Below are positions 1 to 12,200 of a stretch of DNA of 17,036 nt, piece by piece (the first letter of the stretch is position 1; the number at the start of each line of letters is the position of its first letter). A program made the translations under genes and the position numbers. The stretch is from Phoronis ovalis (taxonomy: Eukaryota; Phoronida; Phoronidae): NCBI GenBank assembly GCA_028565635.1, contig JAOXYB010022036.1, positions 1-17,036 on the forward strand, read 5' to 3'. The notes beneath the pieces are model-generated. The model worked only from the letters and a program-made list of their open reading frames with translations, was not told where the DNA came from and did no database searches.

Positions 1-3000
1 GCTTGTGATTGGTAGCTTAGCAATGATTAATAAAGATTTAGACAAGGAGCAAGGAAATGCCACAAAAGAAGCTAAAGTTGTTCAAAATGGGCATGAAATG
101 TCAGATGGTATGCATATTGTCTAAACTTTAAAAGCTCAGAAAATTTTAGATTGTTTTGTTATTTAAAAAATCTCTTAAATACAAAACATTTCCACAATAG
201 GTGGATTCTCATTTATTACAAGCAAAACAAGAAAAGTTGGATAGAACAGATTTTAATAGTACCTGAGAAATGCAGGTAAAATTATGTAATAATGATCACA
301 CAACCCTATAGATCACATATGTATATAAATGCAGTTTGTAACATGTTATGTTAAAGAAGGCTGTTACATCTGCTTTCTAATACAATAGGTCATTCATATC
401 ATAGGATGGAATTGTGATAATAATGACAATTTCTGTGATGTTATTCTAGGAGAAAGTGCAGTGACTGGGTTGACTAAAGAATTTTTTGGGCATATTATGA
501 TTAGTTACAGTTGGGCAAATCAACCCGCTGTTCTACAGATAAGCAATGCATTAAAGGTATTACTTGATTAACTTTCAAAATTTAAAAATACAATCGTATG
601 TAAAATGTTGCAATGCTCATTATACTCTTAAATTACTGCACCCAGATGATTCTGAAAGCTTGACCAAATAATAGCAACTCAAAATAACTTGAGTACAGGC
701 TGGTAAGTGTCAGTCATTAGATAAGAGTCATTCTGATGGATATTAATAGCCAGACTCTAAATCTAGGTTTTGAGCATATAGCATAAGGACATACCATATG
801 TCTCAGGGCCGTAGCGGGGGCCAGCGAGGTCCAAACTTTTATTTCTCTTTCATATTTTTTTACACTAACAAATAATAATAATAATAAATTATTGATTCAG
901 GGTACAAATAATGTGCCTGTCTTTTGTCTCACGACTTGCCTACTTATGTATATAGTTTATTCGTGAGCAGGCAACTTCACTGTGAAACTAACAGGATACC
1001 AGCAACTGCTTACTTGTACACTTATTTTGAATACTCAAATAAAATGTACTAATTAAAAAAAAAATGGTTCATCAGGATTTGCTTAAAAGATGCACTTAGG
1101 AGAGCTTAGGAAGCACTTAGAGAGCATGAAATATACTGTAGTCTGGCCAGGCAAAGGGTCACATGAAATTAGTGTCTGGGTCAAATGCTAGGATTGAAAT
1201 TATTGCCCGAGTCAAAGGCTAGGAATCGCCACTGAGAAGATGTTTAACGTACAAATACGCAGCAGGCACCGAACACAGTACGTCGACAATACAAATATAT
1301 CAATGTCACAATGTAAATAATCTATCAGTCACAGTTACCCCTCAATAGAGGTGCACGCCTAGACGGAATAGTGACAGGAAAAATCCTCTCCATGCTTTTA
1401 ATAGTGTAAATGTTTGTTACTGAATATTTGCCATTGTCGTTTTAGGCTGCTGGCTACAACGTTTGGATAGATGTAGATAAAATAGAAGGCGATACCTTAC
1501 AAGCAATGGCAGAAGCTGTTGAAAACTCTGCTTTAGTCTTAATATGTGTGTCGGCACCGTACAAAGAGAGTCCAAATACAAGAACAGGTACAGTTTCCTA
1601 GATTTATTGTAGCAAAACACAGCCTTATAAACAGTATAAAAAATAAATATTAAAACATTCACAAATTGAAAAATTTTGATTTTATAAATACAAAAGGGTT
1701 TTTATGTTACAGATCAAAGAATACACCTGAAAAGTTAGGTTGTTTATGTCATGTATGTACTTTTGCCGCTTGCAAAAATGTGTATTTTTTTATATTCCAA
1801 CTTATATTCCGTATTGTAGAAGCTGAATATGCATTCAAACAGAAAAAGTCTTTTATACCTTGCATGATGCAAAAGAAATACACGCCTGATGGTTGGCTTG
1901 GAGCATTGTTAGGTTCAAAATTTTATTATGATTTTGCTTCAAAAGAACCATTTGAGAAAACTATAAAAAAGCTGATGAAAGAGATTGGAGATAGAGGAAA
2001 GGATGTAACAGTATCTAAAGCTGGTAAGATTTCATAAAATTATTATTTGTTTCAACACCCTGCCATTCCCTGATTTATCTATGCGTAAACTAAATCTAAA
2101 AACTTGGGGAAACTTTTTACAGTTTGTATTGATATAAGTAAGTCTAGTTACCATTGTACTCTAGTTCATTTGACATCAGGTAATACTGTCTTACCACTGG
2201 TAAAATGCAAATTTCCCAACAAATTATCCATATGTTATTCTCAATAGGTGAACAGACAGCCTTTTATGGGGTTCTTATCCTCACATGCAGCTTCTGACAG
2301 TCTCGAAATTTAAAAATGTTTTTTAATAATTATTCGAAATACTGTATTATTATTTTATGAGAAATAGTACATTATTTTTGTGAAAATATACCTTTCCAAA
2401 AGAATTCATGACTAGGCCTAAAACTATTCCCAAAATGTACCACAGAGACGTAAAAGGTGCCCTAAAATTTCGCAAAAACAGGTACATCCAAGCCAGCAGC
2501 ACATCTCCCTCAGCTGCATACAAAAGCACACGCATTTTGATGTCCAAAAAAATTTAGATCTAGGTATGAATTTATGGTTTGACATTATTTCTAACGAAGC
2601 TGCAATCCTTTTTAGGAAAAACCCTAAGCTCAACAAACTTTGACAAAATGGTGGAACAAGAAAACCGAGTTTCTCCACAACATTGGAATAAAGATGAAGT
2701 TTACAGCTGGTTGATTAATAATGGTCTCAAAAGGTATAAAATCAACAAAACATAAGCTTTAATTTGGCTTCTGTATAAAACAATTGATTTTCAAGTTCGG
2801 TAATAACTACCCTGCATAAAATTCTATTTATTCATAAATAAAGATACCTGTCTTGTGCAAGTAGCAAATTCTTCATGCAAGCCACTTTAAAATTATTTTT
2901 ATGGTTGATTGAAGACCATAGTGAAAATTTCAGAAATCACAAGCTAGCAAACCAATGCTTCACCATCTCCCAAATAATCCCTTTGATTTTATATAAAAAT

Positions 3001-3742
3001 GCACTCTAGAAAACATGATCTCATTCATGTGATGCAAAAGTTAAACACATTATGAACTATAAAGGAAGGAAAAAGTGCTTATTTATTTAATAAACTGTTG
3101 GCCCTAGAGAGGTATGCTCTTAGTGGAGTCTTGTGTTAAATTGTAATACTGAACTAAAATTAAACCAACTTGGTTTTATATCCTGACCTCTAATGAGCTT
3201 CAACACACATTTTGTTTGATGACAAAGAGGTTTTGGTATTTAGCAAGCAGCATAAAATTTGCATTTCATTAATTTTAATTTTCTTTTTATTATTTGTAGT
3301 CCAGAATCTGAATACAGAAAAAAAAATGTTTCAGAATGTTTGCTTTGAATAAAAGAAAGTATATTCACTATGTTTTGTAGATGTGCCAAAACACTAACTG
3401 ACTATGATGGTAGTTTATTAGTCCAGCTGGTGAAGCTCAAACAAGAAGTAAGTTGGTTTTAGGGAATTTTTTTTTCAGTAGTAGAGTTTGTTTTCATTAC
3501 TTGTGTTTTTCTTATCCCTCTTTCTCTCCAAATTTTTAGTAACTGTCATGTTTGCATGTTACCCTGTTGTAAAGCTTATTGTGCTATTTCATTCATTTAT
3601 TTATTGTCTACTTTTTTTAATGTGTTATTTTCTGTTATAGGCTCCCGAGTTCTTCTACCAATACCTTGATAACAAGTTTGAATGGAACATGATGGAAATA
3701 CTCAAGTTTACACAAGCCTTGGAGAATTTACACATAATGTGA
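1..3742 (+). CDS. TIR domain / SAM-like domain protein, 3' part of gene (5' end outside window)
   Basis: Coding exons are 1-107 (partial), 450-556, 1446-1587, 1820-2023, 2616-2733, 3381-3447 and 3641-3742 (stop TGA 3740-3742). All have GT-AG borders and compatible phases, giving 281 visible residues. Residues about 48-180 form a TIR domain: the first strand is GHIMISYSW, the BB-loop region is WIDVDKIEGD, followed by ALVLICVS, EAEYAF and SFIPCMM. Residues about 205-280 resemble a SAM domain (HWNKDEVYSWLINNGL, then YDGSLLVQLVKL). The start LVIGSLAMI could be the last helix of an armadillo-type repeat, which would fit known ARM-TIR proteins, but too little is visible to be sure. By family knowledge, TIR domains of the SARM1 type cleave NAD+, and Glu119 (first E of EAEYAF) aligns by eye with the SARM1 catalytic Glu. 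Activity is inferred. Other TIR proteins act only as adaptors. The gene converges with GAMT downstream. Confidence 0.9.
869..893. repeat. AAT-type microsatellite
   Basis: A short run of AAT repeats lies in intron 2 of the TIR gene, about 65 bp from a CAGGGCCGTAGC sequence that resembles a hAT-type transposon end. Confidence 0.7.
1177..1229. repeat. Diverged short tandem duplication
   Basis: Two neighbouring copies of a GTCAAAnGCTAGGA core (starting near 1180 and 1211) lie within intron 2 of the TIR gene. No function is apparent. Confidence 0.45.
2616..3742 (+). other. SAM-like domain-coding exons (2616-2733, 3381-3447, 3641-3742)
   Basis: The three last exons encode about 75 residues with a SAM-type pattern: an aromatic residue, then DEVYSWL, a Gly-Leu turn, a central YDGSLLVQL and a final helix (EILKFTQALENL). 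SAM domains usually drive oligomerisation. In SARM1 two SAM domains precede the TIR domain and build an octamer. Here one SAM-like domain follows it. The assignment is by pattern only and is weaker than the TIR call. Confidence 0.65.
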
Positions 3743-5329
3743 TGCCATGTCTTTAACATGAGATTACGCAAAAAAATTTGAAATTATTAACCTAGCATGC
3801 CAAACAACCAAATGTATTGTTTTTGTGTTACATCACAATTTTAAGGTTTAATTACAACTTCATTTTAAGTTGTATATATAAGTGCCATATTAAATATTTT
3901 AATTTAGCCACATAGCTTTGCCTTCTAGTTCTGCTGTACATGTATTTTAATTAAGTTTTTATATCCTATTCCTTGTTCGCTAAAGGTAAGCGTGATCTTA
4001 CATTTTATAAAACAAGCTTAAATATCACGCAGATATGTCAGCACCTATGTTTTGTATTAAAATAATTACGCTGTTTTATTGATATGTATTGGAGTTTAAG
4101 AAGTGGCCATCAGTTTGTTAATGTTAGCAAAACCTTTTAAATGTATGTGATATTTGTTGTGTAATAATGGCCGAGCAAAACTATTGCCTGATGAAAATGT
4201 AATTCGAGAGTATTTTATTTGTTTTTGAAATTATTTGTTTTTACTTTTGGTTATATGTGATATATAACTCATTGTGGACTGAATTGTCTACTACAGAATG
4301 CAACATACTGCTGTTCGTCGAGAAAGTAGTTCAAAATACGTTTTAAATCTTTTTTTTGTTTTTGAATTTTTACAAACTGTATTGCTTTGATTCAAATAAT
4401 AATATTATTATTGAATATTATAAGTATTTGTATCATTTGCAAACTTGTACGACTAATTTAAATATCTCCCATGTTATGCATATTGCTGAATACTTGCAAG
4501 GTTACAAGTAATACAAGACTCCTGGAAAACTCTGGGTTTCTTAAAATGCATTTATTCATGCCAAACATTGTTCTAAAACAAAAAAAATATATCTAAACTA
4601 TCAAAATTGATTCAGCTACATGACTTAATTTTAAACTTGCAATTTTTGATAACAATTGCCAATATAGCACCAAAACATATAATACTTGCACTTCTGGCTC
4701 AAAAATGACTATTACATAGAAAATATACAAGACAACTTTAACTGATAAAATCAAAGTAATGTTAAAGTCTAATTAAAAAAAGTGGCACTCTTAAAAATTA
4801 TGTAACTACAAAAAAATCAAATGTAGAAAAAGGCGCTATATTTCTAAAATCCGTTGTAGAAATAAAATGAGACGAGTCACTAGTGAAGACCTTCTACAAA
4901 AAAAAATCACTAAAGAGTAAACTAGCTCGAAAAAAATTGACGAAGAAACTAAGACACAAAACACTAACGTTGTGTTATTTGCAAATCTAGCATATAACAT
5001 TACTAAGTAGTTTCTACTAGTATAAAACCTTAACTGACAAATTTTGATCATGTTTAAAACTAAATGCAGAAGAATTGTTTTCTGTATATATTGTTGGAAA
5101 TTTTGTAAAAGATACAAAATTAACTGACAGGAAACAAAAATTCAAAACCATTACAAGAAAATATTTTCAACTGGATTATTCTGAGAGAGGTAACTGCACT
5201 TGTAATTAAATTAAACAACTATGTTAGCTTGGTATTGATATGGAATTGTAATGACTATCATCCATGGCAAAATTTACTACATGTAGCTACGTAGTTATGG
5301 CACGTTTAAGAGCAGGAGTGAAGACTAGA
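3743..5329. other. Convergent 3' UTR / spacer between TIR gene and GAMT
   Basis: No coding sequence is supported. The left part should hold the TIR gene 3' UTR: I see no AATAAA on the + strand, only the variant ATTAAA at 3889-3894 and 4056-4061. The right part should be the GAMT 3' UTR on the - strand, with AATAAA at 4551-4556 (TTTATT on +), about 775 nt past the stop codon. A perfect 18-bp AT palindrome spans 4395-4412. Transcript ends are inferred and the two UTRs may abut or overlap. Confidence 0.5.
4551..4556 (-). terminator. Candidate GAMT polyadenylation signal (AATAAA)
   Basis: A canonical hexamer on the GAMT strand, downstream of the stop codon at 5330-5332. In such AT-rich DNA a single hexamer is weak evidence. 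I chose it because a shorter-range signal was not found. Confidence 0.35.
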
Positions 5330-7805
<2,476 letters not shown>

Positions 7806-7925
7806 TTTGCAAACTTCGCGCGCTGTCAAGGTGTCAAGATTGTTGCGCTATCTAGTGGGCATTTGAGTTAAAATTGCTTCCAGCTGTTTTAGTTTGGCGC
7901 ACCCGGCAAAACAGCGCCGCCACAA
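7806..7925 (-). promoter_or_regulatory. Probable GAMT promoter / 5' UTR, CpG-containing
   Basis: The 120 bp upstream of the GAMT ATG is locally richer in CG than its surroundings (GCGCGC, GGCGCACCCGGC, CAGCGCCGCC). This is what a housekeeping-type promoter in an AT-rich genome can look like. No TATA box is evident. The transcription start is not determined. Confidence 0.45.
7845..7858 (-). promoter_or_regulatory. CTCF-like motif upstream of GAMT
   Basis: Read on the - strand the site is CCACTAGATAGCGC. It matches the vertebrate CTCF core CCASYAGRKGGCRS at 13 of 14 positions, with A in place of the first G of GGC. It ends 40 bp upstream of the GAMT start codon. Binding is inferred only, and a chance match is possible. 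Confidence 0.35.
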
Positions 7926-9298
7926 CGATTTTTTTTCCTCAAAAATTAAGTGTTTTCATTCTGATGTAAAAAAGTTTGAAATTTGAACCATCTTGTCACA
8001 ATTTTATTTGTATTTGTTATTTTACTTGCATATTCTTTTAATCTGACATTGACTGTCAGCCATAAAAAAGTTTTCAACACCACAATAAAAGCAAACAAAA
8101 ATATCATTTTAAAAGGCAATACGAAAAACCAATAACATTTAAAAAGAACGGCTAGTCAATCTATATGATAAATATTTAGAAACAATGTACAATGTATGTG
8201 AATATTGTCTTATCATGCTGGAGAAATTTTGAAGGGTGAGATGCATATGTGATTATTTGTCCTCTTTATCAGGACCTGAGATCACTGCTGCCTCGGGAAT
8301 ATATTATAAAACACTGTTTGGATTCACTAAGTTGTTACAAGATGTTGAGGTTACTGCTATTTTTTACTTAGGCCAACAAAAATAAAAGTTGTTTAACGGA
8401 CAAAAGCCCTTAAAAATTGAGGCGGTCAGTCAGTTTTTAATTTTATTTTTAAGTGTTTAACAAGCGAAAGCCCTTAAAAAACGAGTCAGTCAGGTTTTTC
8501 TTTTTATTAGTGTTAAAAGAAAACATATTTTGAATCAGACGATACCACAAGAATTTGGGTTTTTGTGTTTTCTGATTTGTTTACAAGAAAATAAATAAAA
8601 GTTTAAAATGCTGAGGAAGGTTCTGTCACATATGCATTTAAGATTGCTGTATGATGGGCCCTTTGCCTTTAGTTACAAAAATACATACTTTCTTAGAGGA
8701 AAGATTTATCATTTTCAATCAATAAAATATACAGCAGCCAAAATAGTCATTTGCATTACTATGAAAAAAACTAAAGCTAAAAAAAACGACACAAACTCGT
8801 TACTAAAAAGAAACTTCTTTCTCACATGTAAGCATTAGACCATTAGCTGCCAATCTTTGAACATTCTATGTAATGATTAGTCACAATAACAGTAACATTT
8901 ATCAGTGTTAAAAAAAGTAAAGAGCACCACAAGAGATAAAACTTGCTCATGACAATGCAAACTCCAATACCTTCAATGCATAACCAATGCCACAAGGAAA
9001 CTCTTATGTAATGTGACAATGGCCACAGCTAGGTTATGCAAGTGTACAAATGGATATGTGGTACTAAAAGAGTTTCAGGATTTCATATACCCTCTTTTAG
9101 TCTCTTGGACACATTCTTCAAAAACTATTTCAATTAATTTCTAGCACTTCTCATATTAAGAAAAATATATTCGTTTCAAGCTGCCATTTTAAATTACATA
9201 TCCTGATATGTTCATGAGCACATGAGTAATCACATATTAATTTATCTCTGTAACCTGAGCATCCATTGGTTAAAGCTCTTCACCACTATTAAATGCAG
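7926..9298. other. Spacer between GAMT 5' end and GDA stop codon, with presumed GDA 3' UTR
   Basis: No coding sequence is supported. The 76-codon open frame at 8608-8838 (+) resembles nothing I know and has random composition. The right part should be the GDA 3' UTR on the - strand. AATAAA hexamers on that strand occur only far away (8503-8508, 8442-8447, 8003-8008), so the transcript end is not fixed. A two-copy 64-bp tandem repeat starts at 8390. Confidence 0.45.
8390..8512. repeat. Two-copy tandem repeat, period about 64 bp
   Basis: Copies begin at 8390 and 8454. Both share TGTTTAAC, AAAGCCCTTAAAAA and GTCAGTCAG followed by a T-rich tail, with substitutions and small indels between them. 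This is probably a local duplication in intergenic or 3' UTR DNA. Confidence 0.7.
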
Positions 9299-12200
9299 TT
9301 ATTTTCTAGTATCAAACGGTACAACAACCCTACCAGATACATACACTTCCCTAATGTTTCGATCATCACCTAAAATACATTTAAGAAAAATTCTGTATTA
9401 ATACTATCGTGCCAATATTAATAGTACTTCTCACTCAAAGTAAGGGTAGGAACAAAGGGTCATAGGTAAATATCAGCATGCCAGAAATATACCAATATCA
9501 GTAGTTCCTTTATTCAGTGGATAAATTGCTGAGCAACTGCTGTCATATTTTAATAGCACAGGTAATATTTACAGATGGAAGTGCTGTGCATTGTCAAATT
9601 CAAAGAATAAAGCTAAATATCAATAACAACGGACAACTGAAAGACGATAATATTTCAGTCTAATCAATGCTAAAAATTTTGATTTTAACAAAATGATAAA
9701 AATACCAAGACTTATTACAGCATACTTGCCTAACATAATAAACTTCTGAATAATGTCTTCTATTTTATCTGACTTAAATATATCAATAGGTGAATCTGGA
9801 CTTTTAGCATCAATCAGGAGAGCATCAAATTCTTTACCTTCTTTAAAATTACCAATCTTGTGATCTAATCCCAACACTGAAATTAAAAAAGTGAAAAAAT
9901 TGGGATTTTTGGATATCTGAACTGTTATTGATCATATTGTATACTTATTTGAATAGAATATTGTGACGATGTCAGGTGTATGTGATCACTCAGATTATGT
10001 GAATAAAAAATCATGTGTAAGTTCTGTTTATTGCCTGTGTGTAGAAAATATACAATTATAAAATAAAAACAGACTAAGGTTATTTTCAATAAATCGGTTG
10101 ACAGAGTGTAAATTATCAAAATTTTGCAGTTGCTCATTTTTTTAGATAAGTCTATCAAAGCCAATTCTGAATAAATCCATCTGTTAGTGCCTTCTCAACT
10201 AACATCTAAGCTTAACCATAGTCAATTTTCGTTTATTATCTCGAAAAGCAGAACAAACATACTCTCTTGATTTATATATAAAGTGCATGAGCAATTCTCG
10301 GATACTGCAACCAAGGACCCAATGACTGTATCATTCTTCTGCTTTTCGAGATAGTACACGAAAATTGACTATGGTTAAGTCCAGATGTTAGTTGATACGG
10401 CACGGAACACTAACAGATGGATTTATTCAGACTGATCAAAGCCTTACCTTGGCTCCCACCAAGAGTTGCTAACTTGAAAAATTCTTTGTAGTCCAAGAAT
10501 TCATAGTCTTCGTCTTGCTTGTTGGATTTATGTATAGCGTGCACATTACTAGCTGTCATAGACATTCTGATAGCATTTAACATTGAAGGACTGTAACCTC
10601 CAGAAACATCTACAAAAGAGATGATATCACAAAAATAAAGATTTAATCTCAAAGCATTTTTATTATTTATTTGTCTATATTATATTACATCAAAAGCCAG
10701 TCTAACATAGCATACAGACCACTCAATACCAGAAAGCGGAACTTGAAAATTGCATGCACTATTTGCTTTAAACCTTGCAGAAAGATTATAATGATGATAA
10801 TGATAATAAGTGTTTATTTCATCTTACTTCAGAAAGATTATAGATAAGTGAAATAACATCAGTTTTGAATTTGAGCTAGACGCCCTGTCATGCATGACTT
10901 CATACATTTATTTACTCACCTGTTCCCAAACCACACTTGATGCCCTTGTTTAATATTCGTCTCATATCTAAGACACCACTTCGAATGCTGAGGGTGAAAT
11001 AAAACATTTCAATACTTTAATGCAATGTTATTCCAGCATACATGCTTATATTAATAACATTTTCACTTTGGTGCATATGAAATCAAGTTATGATTTATTG
11101 ATACTCATATGATAGCTAGCTTACTAAGACACAAAACCTCATTTTTTGTACTAATTAACTGCAATACTGCAAAAAAACAATTTAGTATGTTACACAGTTC
11201 TGACTGGATGAGATGCTTATAACAGGAGTAAAGATGCAACAAATTTCAATGCTTGATCAGACACCCGGACACATGAAAACACACCTACCTAAAGTTAGAG
11301 TTAGGACAATGTGAAATGCCAGCACCTCTGTCCTTCATAAGTTGAAGTTCTTCATCAGAAAGATGTATACAGTGGGCCATCACAGTTCTGTTATTTAACA
11401 ATTTATGATCATCATACACTCCAGCGTAATGGTCATGTTTAGGGAATAACTCCGTCATCATCTCCACTTCTGGTTTTGTTTCACTAAGATGGCTCTAAAA
11501 TATTACCAGTTAAATACTGAATCAAACTAATGTGCTATTTAAAACAACAGATTTCAAGAGTCTCTGAGATTTGAAGAGAATCACAAATGACAACATGTTA
11601 ATGCAAGAAAATGGGCTGACAGCCTACCAGATATCACCCTCAACAGTTAAGGCTAAGCTGGACCCTTATTGTTGTTTAAATAAAAATTTGAGAAAAATCT
11701 GCATTACATTTTTTGCACACAAAATAAATGTTTTCTGTGGTGTTATTAACGATAATTAAATTTCATACATTTCACACAACAGTTTGAAAATACCAATATG
11801 ACATTTGAAAGATAAAAGTCGCAGAAAACATCTATTTTGTGTGAAAAAAATGTAATGCAGATCTTTAAAAAATTTTTAATTACAGTGACAAGGATCTAGC
11901 CTAGTCTAAAATACTTGCTGCAACCAGTCCTTTAAAAGAGACAATAAGCTGATTTTTGAAATATTCAGAATTACATGAGGAAACTAGAAAGTGATATAGA
12001 TTAGCTTAAATCAAGCTTTGCTTTCCAACTAAATGGCAATAATTTGTTTCAAACTAGGTAGAATTGCAATAAGTGACAGATAGATTATATTTTTTACCTG
12101 TATAGGTAAATTATATTTCTCTGCCAGGTTTCCAATTTGGTCCATAAGTTCCGATGTACATGAGATTGCAAATCGAGGAGTAATACAAGGGGTTACCAAA

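Larger units (their letters stand above)
450..2023 (+). other. TIR domain-coding exons (450-556, 1446-1587, 1820-2023)
   Basis: Three exons encode the TIR fold. The codon for the putative catalytic glutamate is split by the intron at 1588-1819: G is at 1587 and AA at 1820-1821. The tryptophan or cysteine usually seen a few residues before this Glu in SARM1 and plant TIRs is not obvious here (the local sequence is SPNTRTE). NADase activity is therefore plausible but unproven. Confidence 0.8.

Noticed and set aside
1666-2037. 123-residue open frame on + strand
   Set aside because: It is exon 4 of the TIR gene (1820-2023) read together with upstream intron sequence. The intron part is not TIR-like, and the splice sites are clear.
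2350-2678. Two overlapping minus-strand open frames rich in Cys, Phe and Leu
   Set aside because: They lie opposite intron 4 and exon 5 of the TIR gene, show no domain, and look like shadows of AT-rich sequence.
4836-5117. 93-residue minus-strand open frame with hydrophobic stretches
   Set aside because: It falls in the presumed GAMT 3' UTR and has low-complexity hydrophobic composition, with no recognisable family or splice context.
7806-7829. N-terminal extension of GAMT to a TTG codon
   Set aside because: Animal genes rarely start at TTG. The ATG at 7805 has a strong context and gives a family-sized protein.
8608-8838. 76-residue plus-strand open frame
   Set aside because: Random composition, with no domain, neighbouring exon or splice evidence. 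It lies in the spacer or antisense to the GDA 3' UTR.
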